Shown here: positions 44,602 through 53,305 of the stretch, one piece after another
Numbering within the stretch: position 1 is the first letter of the stretch
How the letters are laid out: the number at the start of each line of letters is the position of its first letter
Origin: Asticcacaulis sp. MM231
GTDB taxonomy: Bacteria > Pseudomonadota > Alphaproteobacteria > Caulobacterales > Caulobacteraceae
Reading direction: 5' to 3'
DNA: 64,000 nucleotides
Assembly: GCF_964186625.1 (NCBI RefSeq)
Contig: NZ_OZ075109.1
Span: 434,001-498,000, forward strand
Position numbers and translations under genes: made by a program
The notes under the pieces: model-generated
Told to the model about the DNA's origin: nothing
Seen by the model: the letters and a program-made list of their open reading frames with translations, nothing else
The model's database searches: none

Positions 44602-46165
44602 ATGGCTCCAGAGATACGACCGTGACCGAGGCGGGCGGCAGGGTCAGCATGACCGCGCCATTTTTCAGCTTCCCGCTGATAGCCTTAGGCGTCACCACGT
44701 CGGGCTTTTCGAATGTATTGATGCTGTCAACCTTGGGGGCGCTCAAGGTCTGACCACTAGCTGATTTCGCCTTGAAACCCAGGGCTGCGGCATCGACCAA
44801 AAGGGGCGTTTTCGGATCGAGATTGGTGAGGGACAGCCAGATCTTGCCATCCTTGCCCTTAGCCGCAATGGCGTCAAAGCGTGGCAGGGTGGTATTGCCC
44901 TGAACATAGCTGCCGGCGTCATAGGTGACGGGCAGGAAGGTGGCGTCCTGGAAGGGGACATACAGCTTGAATACATGATAGGTCGGCGTCAGCACCATCT
45001 TGGGCCCATCGGTCAGGATCATGGCCTGCAGCACATTGATCATCTGGGCGATATTGGCCATGCGCACCCGATCGGCACGGCGCGCAAAGATATTGATGTT
45101 GAGGGCAGCAATCACCGCATCACGCTGCGAATTCTGTTGCATCAGGAAGTCCTTGTTCGTGCCGGGAGTTGGTGCCAGCCAGGCGCCCCACTCGTCCACA
45201 ACAAGCGCGATTTTCTTCTCCGGGTCGTAACTGTCCATGACGGCCGACTGCTTGTCGATCAACGGCCCCATTTTCAGCGTTTCCTGCAACACGTGCGCAT
45301 AGGCCGCTTCATCAAAGCCGGTGGCCGGCATGTGCGGCGGCCAGCCGTCATAGACGGTGTAGGAATGCAGAGACAGCCCCTGAATATCGAAGGACCAGCC
45401 GTGGCGTTCCTTCCACGTTTTCATCACAGCTTCTGTCCAGCGAGTATCCGGTGTGCCAGGGCCGACTGCGATCTTAAGAGAGGGTTCCTTGGGGTTATAG
45501 CTGCCAACGAAACGAGCATATTTACGCAGTTCGGCGGTATAGTCATCCGCCGTCATCAGGCCACCGCAGTCCCAGCTTTCATTGCCGATCCCCATCATGG
45601 CAACACGGTAAGGCGCAGGATGACCATTGGCGGCGCGCTCCTTGGCAAGCGTTGTCGGCTGGTCGGCAGTCACGTACTCCATCCAGTCCTGAGCCTCGCC
45701 CACGGTGCCAGAACCAACATTCAGCGACACATAGGCTTCCGAGTCGATCTGGTCGATGAAGTCCATATATTCGTCCGTGCCGAATTCATTGGAATCGACG
45801 ACATTGCCCCACGCCGTATTGACCCGGGTCTGGCGTTTTTCACCCACGCCATCGCGCCAGTGATAGCTGTCGGCATAGCAACCGCCCGGCCAGCGCACGT
45901 TTGGCACCTTGATCGCCTTGAGCGCCGCAACCACATCGTTGCGGATGCCGCGGGTATTGGGGATGCTTGAGCCCTTGCCGACCCATATACCATCATAGAC
46001 CCCATGCCCTAACTGTTCGGCGAACTGACCGAAGATATGGCGATCAATCGTGGCGCCTGGCTTGCCAGAATCGACGGTCAATTGGATCACAGGATCGGCG
46101 GCCTTCGCCGACATAGGTAAGGCAAGGGCCAGCGCGCACAGGCTGGCGGTCATAAGGTGGCGCAT
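44600..46165 (-). CDS. GH51 alpha-L-arabinofuranosidase (second), exported
   Basis: 521 residues with a Sec leader (MTASLCALALALPMSAKA). The barrel holds RWPGGCYADSYHW, the acid/base Glu about 196 in GIGNESWD and the nucleophile Glu about 325 in VVDEWGAW, followed by a beta-sandwich. It is shorter than the GH51 at 26347, lacks that protein's extra module and is of the compact classical type, often active on small arabino-oligosaccharides. The ATG at 46165 is preferred over 46171 because AGGGA lies 7 bases before it. It is the last gene of an operon beginning at 50177. Confidence 0.92.
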   Translation of the reverse strand: MRHLMTASLCALALALPMSAKAADPVIQLTVDSGKPGATIDRHIFGQFAEQLGHGVYDGIWVGKGSSIPNTRGIRNDVVAALKAIKVPNVRWPGGCYADSYHWRDGVGEKRQTRVNTAWGNVVDSNEFGTDEYMDFIDQIDSEAYVSLNVGSGTVGEAQDWMEYVTADQPTTLAKERAANGHPAPYRVAMMGIGNESWDCGGLMTADDYTAELRKYARFVGSYNPKEPSLKIAVGPGTPDTRWTEAVMKTWKERHGWSFDIQGLSLHSYTVYDGWPPHMPATGFDEAAYAHVLQETLKMGPLIDKQSAVMDSYDPEKKIALVVDEWGAWLAPTPGTNKDFLMQQNSQRDAVIAALNINIFARRADRVRMANIAQMINVLQAMILTDGPKMVLTPTYHVFKLYVPFQDATFLPVTYDAGSYVQGNTTLPRFDAIAAKGKDGKIWLSLTNLDPKTPLLVDAAALGFKAKSASGQTLSAPKVDSINTFEKPDVVTPKAISGKLKNGAVMLTLPPASVTVVSLEP

Positions 46166-46198
46166 AGTCATTCCCTGTCTGATTTTTTTGTGTGGCTA

Positions 46199-48137
46199 TT
46201 ATTTTAAGAGCGCTGCATCGCCCCAGGTGACCGTGGTCGGCTGAACGCTCGACACGCCGCCCGGACGTGCAACCAGTTCGAGAATCTTTACGCCCATCAC
46301 ATCCGCTGTCAAAAGCTCAGGCGCCTGTCCAAAGCGCAGAGGTTTCGAGGTCTTCAGAAGTTTGCCATCGCCATAGATGAAGAACGTGACCGATTGAGAG
46401 GGATTGAGGGTCGAGTCATCGATCCCTACCCGCGCTTCAAACCGCCGCTCACCCGCCAGACGCACCTCAAGGCGCGAACCGGCCAGAACGCCAAGGCCAC
46501 TGGCAAAAACCTGCCCGCCGACCTGAAGCGACCGGCCATAGGGCGTGGTATCGGCCTGAGCGCCGCCCCAACCGGCATACATCGGCAGATCACCGCGACC
46601 ATAGGTGCCACCCCACGGGTTGACCATGCGGTGAATATACGGATCAGCCTGGGGCACGACGACGCCGTCCACGGCCGGATTTACGCGCCCCGGCACCTCG
46701 GACAGGTAGGTGCCGCCGGCCAGAGCGTGCGTGCCTTGCGCATCGAAAATCAGTGTCTGACGCGGCTCGACGCGCAGTTTGACGTCGCCCTTGAAATCCG
46801 GCAGCGTGGCCTTCGTCCACAGATCCTTGAGACGGATATTGCCATCCGTCGCATATTTCAGATGCGCAGCGGTGAGGTTGACATCGCGGGCCACATCGCC
46901 ACGATTGAAGATGGCCACCGCCTTGTGAGCAGGATCGGTCCCCAAAGTCTTGACGAATATCTGCACGTCGTCGGTGTCATAGGCGAGCACGGCCTGGTTT
47001 CCGGCCCCATCCTGATCGATGGCGATGATGTCGGCATTGCCGAAAATATCCATCAGTTCCTTGGGCGCCTTGCGCAGGTCATAACCGATGATCAAGGGCG
47101 CATTGATCATGGCCCAAAGCGCGAAATGCGATTTCGCCTCCGTCAAGTGATGTTCGTCAAAATCACCATGGCCGACGAACAGCATGTCCGGATCATTCCA
47201 GGTGCCAGGCTTGGCGTAGAGGGCACGGGTCGCAGCACTGTCGAAATTGGTCAGCATACGCCCCCAGCTCGGCGTCAGGTCGTCGCTGGTGCGCGATAGA
47301 TTGCCGACATTTTTGCCCCAGGCCCGCACGTCAGCCGAACCCCAGGCACAGATGGAATAGACAAAATCGCCGTCCGGATTGTCACGCTTCAAGGCTTCGC
47401 CGATCTCGCCATAGAGCTTTTTCACCTCGGCCACATCGGTGCGGTTAACTGACTGGAAGTCGATCAGCGGGCCCAGGACGCGATACTGGCCGCTTTTGAC
47501 TTTTTCAGAGTTCGGCCGTGAACGCCCGAACGCCGCAGCCATCCACCTTTATGAAGTCAAAACCCCAGTCGGCGAAATAGAGCTTCATGTCCTGCGCCAT
47601 GTGACCATAGAGGCCGACCTCGCGCTCAGCCACTGTGCCTTCGGGCAGGTTCGGCGTGTTCGGTCCGCCATAGGCCTGCGAACACGAATTGCGACCGAGG
47701 TCTGAATAGATGCCGGCCTTCAGTCCCATGCTGTGGATGCGGTCGGTAAAGGGTTTGAAACTGGTTTCTTCTGCACCGCCGACCGCTGCGGAGGGGAATA
47801 TCGCGCTGCGCACCTGCATCCGGCCATCTGTTTGCCGGCGCTTCAACCACCAGCCGTCATCGATATTGATATAGCGATAGCCCTTGGCGGCCAGACCGCT
47901 CTCGACGATGGTATTGGCGGAATCAAGCACACGCGCCTCGGTGACGTCCGTGCCGAAAGCATTCCACGAACTCCAGCCCATAGGCGGTGTGGTGGCACGG
48001 CCGGCGGTATAGGCGCTCCATTGGCCGGTCGGCGCCAGGGGATCGGTTTTGGTGGTTTCGGCTTCGACCGACAGGGCTGACATCGCCAAAACAATGGCGA
48101 CGAGGCTGCAACGACCAAGCAGGTTGAGAGGTTTCAT
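46199..48137 (-). pseudogene. GH27 alpha-galactosidase-like protein, one-base frameshift in the catalytic domain
   Basis: A Sec leader (SLVAIVLAMSALSVEA) is followed by a GH27 barrel: TPPMGWSSWNAFG, YINIDDGWW and the nucleophile Asp199 in FIKVDGCG. Then the frame shifts. The upstream frame stops at 47505 and the downstream frame resumes with NSEKVKSGQYRVLGPLIDFQS. Removing one base near GGCC at 47514-47517 joins them into about 645 residues. The acid/base Asp lies in WNDPDML. A C-terminal NPCBM-like sandwich (FASGLGVLAGSRLEVRL) is intact. Family activities are alpha-galactosidase and beta-L-arabinopyranosidase. As read, the gene cannot give full-length product, but the tail shows no other decay, so a base-calling error is quite possible. 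Confidence 0.85.
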
Positions 48138-48175
48138 AGGCCCTGATCTTTCAATTGTTTGGATATCCACGCGTT

Positions 48176-49195
48176 TCAAAGGGCTTTCGGCGGCAGGCTG
48201 ACACCTGCCTCCGACTGCACAACCGCCTGGATTGTTCCGTCTGGGTTATAGTACATGTAGTCGAGGCAGACGCAGCGACGCCCAGTGGCGCCGGCTTCGC
48301 CATTAATCGTCAAGGTCGCTTTGTGGTAAAAGAGGTACCACTGATTCTTGAATTCGATAATGCCGGGATGGATGGTAAAGCTGTTCTGTGCCGTCCCGGT
48401 GATCAGACCACGGTAGGTCCAGGGACCGGTAATGGCGTGAGAGGTGGCGTAGGCGATGTTCTCCGCGTGCTTTTCCTTATCCATGCCCGCATAGGTCAGA
48501 TAATATAACTCGCCACGCTTATGCAGCCAGGGCCCCTCGGTATAGTCCGGCAGGTCGAAGGTGTGGATTTCACCGTCCAGTTCGATCATGTTGGACTTTA
48601 GCTTCACGAGATAGCATTGGCCATTCCCCCAGGCCAGCCAGGAGGTACCGTCCGTATCGGTGAAAACCGTCGGGTCAATATCTTCCCACGGCCTGAGACC
48701 ATTGGGAGTCGTCTTGGTGTTGCCCACCAGCGCCGTGCCGCGCGCGTCCACAAACGGACCGGTCGGGCTGTCGGAGACCGCCACACCCACGGCCTTGCCA
48801 TTGTCAGATTTGTCATGCTGGACCGTGGCATAGAGATAGAACTTGCCGTTGGTGTAGGTGACTTGTGACGCCCAGGCATCGCCGACCGCCCATTTGAAAT
48901 CGGTCGGCTTCATGATGGCACCATGTGACGTCCAGGTCTTCATGTCCTCCGAGGAATAGGCCAGCCATTCGGTCATATTGAACAACTGTTGGCCATGCGC
49001 TTCGTCGTGGCCGACATAGAGGTAGACCCGGCCGTTATGAACGAGCGGTGCGGGATCGGCCGTAAAGGCGTTGGTGATGATCGGATTGTTGCCGGGCACA
49101 GGCGCGGCAACGGCAGCGCTGGCGCGGTTCGCCAGAAGGGCGAAAGCGCCACCGCCCAGTATGGCCAGTGACTGGCGACGAGTTTGGTTGGTCAT
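48176..49195 (-). CDS. GH43-family glycosidase, Tat-exported
   Basis: 339 residues. The leader NQTRRQSLAILGGGAFALLANRASA has a Tat-type RR. The single propeller domain carries the acids Asp in TADPAPLV, Asp in DIDPTVF and Glu in YTEGPWLHKRG; no extra module is present. Likely activities are beta-xylosidase, alpha-L-arabinofuranosidase or a bifunctional enzyme on arabinoxylan oligosaccharides. It lies 38 bases before the GH27 start and 7 bases after the alpha/beta hydrolase, so it is the second gene of the four-gene operon. Confidence 0.9.
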   Translation of the reverse strand: MTNQTRRQSLAILGGGAFALLANRASAAVAAPVPGNNPIITNAFTADPAPLVHNGRVYLYVGHDEAHGQQLFNMTEWLAYSSEDMKTWTSHGAIMKPTDFKWAVGDAWASQVTYTNGKFYLYATVQHDKSDNGKAVGVAVSDSPTGPFVDARGTALVGNTKTTPNGLRPWEDIDPTVFTDTDGTSWLAWGNGQCYLVKLKSNMIELDGEIHTFDLPDYTEGPWLHKRGELYYLTYAGMDKEKHAENIAYATSHAITGPWTYRGLITGTAQNSFTIHPGIIEFKNQWYLFYHKATLTINGEAGATGRRCVCLDYMYYNPDGTIQAVVQSEAGVSLPPKAL

Positions 49196-49202
49196 GACAA
49201 TC

Positions 49203-50177
49203 CTACTTGATATCTTTGCGCTCGAAGGTCAGTCGGGCATCGTGGCAATAGCCGCAATCTGCCCCTTGGAATCTCTGGCCGGCGGCGTTGCGGCCCTTCA
49301 ATTGCCAGTCCAGCCAGTTGACTACGACCTCGGCTGCGATGCCGCCATGGGGTTGCATGTAGGTGCCGCCATGGCCGACGGGGATATTGACCATGGCTGC
49401 CGGCAAACCCGACAAGCGACTAAAATCATCTGTGCCATTCTTGTAGGCGATATCTTCCGGCCCTCCCATGACATAGAGCACGGAACCATGGAGGCGTCCG
49501 AGCGCCGATTTATCGACCTCTATGCCCGAAATTTTCATCGCGTTGTCATTGAAAACACCGCTGTTCATGACAACTACAGTGCGGATACGCGGATCCGCCG
49601 CAACCGTCAGCGCCTGCAGGCCACCGCAGCTCCAGCCGGATACCGCGATCTGGTGGGTATCGATCTTGCCAAAATATGGGCTTTCCGCCCGGCTGTTTTC
49701 GCGCATGATCCAGTCGATAGCGTCGGTCAGGTCACTGGACTTTGTGGGCGCTGACAACTGGCCGTTCGCCATCTGAGGCGCCGGCGGGGGCGCATCGTGG
49801 CGAGCAGGGTCTACACCTGCGGCAATAGCCACATAGCCATGCGAGGCAATTTCGAGCAGGTGATTGCGCGAACTAGTGCCATCTGCGCTGCAGGCGCCGT
49901 TGCCGAAGACATAGACGCCGAGTTTATCACCTTTCAGGACTGCTAAAGTCTTCGGGCGATACACAACATGCGCTGGCAGGGTGGCGTCTTCCTCAAAGGT
50001 CGCTGGATATGCTCCGCTCCCCTGCTCATCGCCAGCCAGTAACGTTTCGCGCGCCACAACCTGGCCCGATGTAACAAGAAACCCAAGGGCGATGAGGGCG
50101 AATAGCTTGCCCGCATAAGGCGCTAAATTGGGAAATCCACGCAAACGCTCGCTCATAGCACGGCCATGCTTCGTCAT
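49203..50177 (-). CDS. Exported alpha/beta hydrolase of the dienelactone-hydrolase/cutinase-like superfamily
   Basis: 324 residues with a long n-region and a Sec-type leader (LFALIALGFLVTSGQVVA). The nucleophile Ser183 lies in SGWSCGGLQAL, and the likely Asp and His lie in MGGPEDIAY and PVGHGGTYM. A C-terminal Cys pair (DCGYCHD) could form a disulphide. It may be an acetyl or feruloyl esterase acting with the GH43, GH27 and GH51 enzymes of its operon; the specific family is not certain. The start at 50177 has GGTGG 6 bases before it. A LacI-like operator lies upstream at 50211. Confidence 0.75.
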   Translation of the reverse strand: MTKHGRAMSERLRGFPNLAPYAGKLFALIALGFLVTSGQVVARETLLAGDEQGSGAYPATFEEDATLPAHVVYRPKTLAVLKGDKLGVYVFGNGACSADGTSSRNHLLEIASHGYVAIAAGVDPARHDAPPPAPQMANGQLSAPTKSSDLTDAIDWIMRENSRAESPYFGKIDTHQIAVSGWSCGGLQALTVAADPRIRTVVVMNSGVFNDNAMKISGIEVDKSALGRLHGSVLYVMGGPEDIAYKNGTDDFSRLSGLPAAMVNIPVGHGGTYMQPHGGIAAEVVVNWLDWQLKGRNAAGQRFQGADCGYCHDARLTFERKDIK

Positions 50178-50210
50178 GTTTCCCACCTGTTTTTATAATT
50201 GTCAGACTAT

Positions 50211-50224
50211 TGATACCGCTACCA
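50211..50224 (-). promoter_or_regulatory. LacI-like operator upstream of the esterase-GH43-GH27-GH51 operon
   Basis: TGATACCGCTACCA differs at one of 14 positions from TGATAGCGCTACCA at 31220. It lies 34 bases upstream of the operon's first start codon, where a repressor would block transcription. Confidence 0.55.
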
Positions 50225-50259
50225 TAGCGCGGCGGTGCCGACAAGACAGATTTCGCACC

Positions 50260-51771
50260 TTAGTCGCGACTTTTACAGTGCCGTTCTATGAAGGCCTGGT
50301 GCAATGGCATGAGGTCAAGCGAGGTGGCCACGTTCGCTTCCATACGACGCATGCGACTTTCCAGCTCCGCTTCCGGCAGGATGTCTGCGATGGGATGATA
50401 CCGCTTGGGGTTGATATTTTGCCCATGCAGGACAGCCAACCAACTAACCTCATTGAACAATTCATTATCGTGGCGATAAAGCCGGCCGTTTTCCTGATAG
50501 ATTTGAAGACGTTCCAATAGGGTCTTCGGTATCTCCATCGTCCTGCAATAGTTCCAAAACGGACTGTCGTCGCGCTGGGTTGCGTGGTAATGTAGAACGA
50601 TAAAGTCGCGGATTTGCTCATATTCAAGCTGGGTGCGGCGATTGTAATAGTCGATATCGGGCTGGTTAAAAAGCTTGTCCGGGAAGTTCGTCATCAACCG
50701 CGCCACGGCGGTTTGCACCAAGTGGATCGAGGTTGACTCCAAAGGCTCCAGAAAACCAGACGACAAACCTATGGAGACGACATTCTTGTTCCAAGGCTTC
50801 TTGCGAACGCCGGCCTTGAACCTTAGAAAATTTGGCTCAGATATCGGCGCGCCATCCAGATCGCGATTGAGACTTTCAAGGGCGGCGTCATCGCTCATAA
50901 ATTCGCTGCAATAGACGTGCCCGTTTCCTGTGCGCGACTGAAGAGGGATGCGCCATTGCCAACCCGCTGACTTGGCGGTGGCCCGTGTATAGGGTAAGGG
51001 CGGCCCGACACGTTCGCACCCCCGGGCAACCGCCCGGTCACAGGGCAGGTAGGCGCTCCAGTCTTCAAACCCTGACTGCAGGGTCTGCTCAATCAACAAT
51101 CCGCGAAAACCGGAACAGTCGACAAACAGATCGCCAGGAATGACCTCGCCGCTTTCCAGACTGACGCTCTGCACATGCCCCGTCTCAGCGTGCTGGCTGA
51201 CCCTGACGATCTTGCCCTCCGTTCGTTTGACACCACCCTTCTCCGCTATCTCGCGGAGGTATCTGGCATAAAGAGCCGCGTCAAACTGAAAGGCATACGC
51301 AATCGCGCTAAGGGGCGAATTCGGTTGCCGGGTATCGGGTCGTTGAAACTTGCCTATCCGCGCGGCTTGTATCATCAGGCTGTAATTATCTAACGGCGGC
51401 GCCTTTCCCATATGGTCGTAGCGCATCCAGAAGTGATGAAAGTGCAACCCTTCCATGTTGGCACCGTAAGGGCCGAAGGGGTGTATGTAGCTTTGTCCCT
51501 TGCGCCCCCAATTCACGAACTCGATGCCCGTCTTGAAGGTGGCATGGGTTCTGCGCATGAACTCGTCTTCATCCAATCCGAGCAGGCGATTGTAATAAAG
51601 GATATGGGGTATGGTCGCCTCACCGACACCGACCGTGGCGATCGCATCGGATTCAACCAGACATATCTTGATATCATCATCACGCAAAAGCTTTGCCATG
51701 CCGGCGGCAACCATCCAGCCCGCGGTACCGCCTCCGACGATAACAATGTTACGTATCTTAAGATCAGTCAT
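50260..51771 (-). CDS. Flavin-dependent halogenase (tryptophan 7-halogenase family)
   Basis: 503 residues. The FAD motif VGGGTAGWM is at about residues 12-20. GVGEATIP follows, then the catalytic Lys80 in ATFKTGIEF, the family signature WQWRIP and the FLEPLESTSIH segment that supplies the partner Glu. The family uses reduced flavin, oxygen and halide to make a lysine-bound hypohalous species that halogenates an aromatic substrate. Caulobacterales carry many such genes beside TonB receptors, with substrates unknown, and free tryptophan is not established. Last gene of a six-gene operon; 25 bases separate it from the previous one. ATG at 51771 is preferred to GTG at 51777. Confidence 0.92.
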   Translation of the reverse strand: MTDLKIRNIVIVGGGTAGWMVAAGMAKLLRDDDIKICLVESDAIATVGVGEATIPHILYYNRLLGLDEDEFMRRTHATFKTGIEFVNWGRKGQSYIHPFGPYGANMEGLHFHHFWMRYDHMGKAPPLDNYSLMIQAARIGKFQRPDTRQPNSPLSAIAYAFQFDAALYARYLREIAEKGGVKRTEGKIVRVSQHAETGHVQSVSLESGEVIPGDLFVDCSGFRGLLIEQTLQSGFEDWSAYLPCDRAVARGCERVGPPLPYTRATAKSAGWQWRIPLQSRTGNGHVYCSEFMSDDAALESLNRDLDGAPISEPNFLRFKAGVRKKPWNKNVVSIGLSSGFLEPLESTSIHLVQTAVARLMTNFPDKLFNQPDIDYYNRRTQLEYEQIRDFIVLHYHATQRDDSPFWNYCRTMEIPKTLLERLQIYQENGRLYRHDNELFNEVSWLAVLHGQNINPKRYHPIADILPEAELESRMRRMEANVATSLDLMPLHQAFIERHCKSRD

Positions 51772-51796
51772 AATCACTATTTAAATTCTATGATAT

Positions 51797-53305
51797 CTAA
51801 AGGGAAGCAGACCCGCAGTAACGTTGGATGAAGTCGGCGTGATTCGGCATACGGCCCGCCTCATTGATCATCGCCGTGCGCATCAACTCCAGGCTTTCAC
51901 TGACGGACGCGTATGGAAGATTACGCACAATCGGATCGTAGGACTTTGGCATCACGCCCTGGCCCAGGAAAACTGCGATCCAGCTCGCCTTGGCGAACAA
52001 TTCATCTTCGTATCGAAAGGCGCGTCCGGCTTCGCGGAACAGCTCGATCTTGTGGCACAGACTGTCAGGCAGATTCATTGTGCGGCAATAGTTCCAGAAG
52101 GGACTGTCGTCGCGTTCAGTCGCACTGTAATGCAGGATGATGAAGTCGCGCACCTGCTCGAATTCGGTACGCATATGCCGATTGTATTCGTCACGGACAA
52201 TGCTGGGGATCGAAGCGTCGGGGTAGAGAGCTATGAAGCGGCTGATCCCTTCCTGAATGAGATAGATCGATGTCGATTCCAGCGGTTCGAGGAAGCCCGC
52301 CGACAAGCCTATGGCGATGCAGTTCTTGCTCCAGAAGGTGTCACGATGACCGGCCTTGAAGCTTATCTTGCGCGGCGATCCGATCATGTCACCGTCCAGG
52401 TTTTGCACCAGTATCGAAGCGGCCTCATCGTCGCTCATGAAGGCACCGCTATAGATATGGCCATTGCCGGTACGGTGTTGTGTCGGAATCCGCCATTGCC
52501 AGCCTGACGATCTGGCTGTCGAGCGCGTATAGGGCCGCAAAGGCCCCGCATGCGTGCAGGCAACCGCCTGAGCGGAATCACACGGCAGCCAGTGACTCCA
52601 GTCCTTATAGGACACCCCCAGCGTCTTGCCGAGCAAGAGCGCCGCAAACCCCGTGCAGTCAAAAAAAAGTTCGCCCGAAACCAGGTCGCCTTTGTCGAGC
52701 TTCAGCCCGGTCACATAGCCCGTGTCGGCCGCCTGGACGACCTCATCCACCTTGCCTTCAACACGTCGCACCCCGCGCAGCTCCGCATACTGACGCAGGA
52801 AGCGCGCATAAAGAGTCGCGTCGAAATGGTAGGCGTAGCGGATATGCGAACGCACGCTCTGGGGGTTGGGGTCTGGCAGTGCAAAACGGTTGTCTGCGGC
52901 CGCCACAGCGCACATGCTGTAGTGGCCGATGGGGTGGGCATTGCCGCCGGCGCGGCTATGCAGCCAGTAATGGTGAAAATCTATGCCATTCATATCGACG
53001 CCGTGGCTCCCGAACGGATGGATGTAGCTATCGCCCTTGCGCCTCCAGTCGACAAATTCAATACCGAGCTTGAAGGTAGCTTGCGTCGCCTTCATGAACT
53101 CGTCTTCCTTGATGCCAAGTAGACGATTGAAATTGATGATATCGGGAATGGTCGCTTCGCCAACACCGATGGTGCCGATCTGATCGGATTCCACCAGGGT
53201 GATGGAAACGTCCTTCGGATTTAACAGGCTGGAAAGCGCAGCGGCCGTCATCCAGCCCGCCGATCCACCGCCCAGAATGACTATGTTTTTGAATGGCTGA
53301 GTCAT
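51797..53305 (-). CDS. Flavin-dependent halogenase (tryptophan 7-halogenase family)
   Basis: 502 residues with all family hallmarks: FAD motif LGGGSAGWM (about 11-19), GVGEATIPD, catalytic Lys79 in ATFKLGIEF, WQWRIP and FLEPLESTSIYL. It is clearly paralogous to the genes on both sides, which suggests local duplication. Its start overlaps the stop of the degenerate halogenase upstream (ATGA), so translation is coupled. Cytoplasmic, with no leader. It needs a flavin reductase, which is not encoded in the window. Confidence 0.92.
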   Translation of the reverse strand: MTQPFKNIVILGGGSAGWMTAAALSSLLNPKDVSITLVESDQIGTIGVGEATIPDIINFNRLLGIKEDEFMKATQATFKLGIEFVDWRRKGDSYIHPFGSHGVDMNGIDFHHYWLHSRAGGNAHPIGHYSMCAVAAADNRFALPDPNPQSVRSHIRYAYHFDATLYARFLRQYAELRGVRRVEGKVDEVVQAADTGYVTGLKLDKGDLVSGELFFDCTGFAALLLGKTLGVSYKDWSHWLPCDSAQAVACTHAGPLRPYTRSTARSSGWQWRIPTQHRTGNGHIYSGAFMSDDEAASILVQNLDGDMIGSPRKISFKAGHRDTFWSKNCIAIGLSAGFLEPLESTSIYLIQEGISRFIALYPDASIPSIVRDEYNRHMRTEFEQVRDFIILHYSATERDDSPFWNYCRTMNLPDSLCHKIELFREAGRAFRYEDELFAKASWIAVFLGQGVMPKSYDPIVRNLPYASVSESLELMRTAMINEAGRMPNHADFIQRYCGSASL

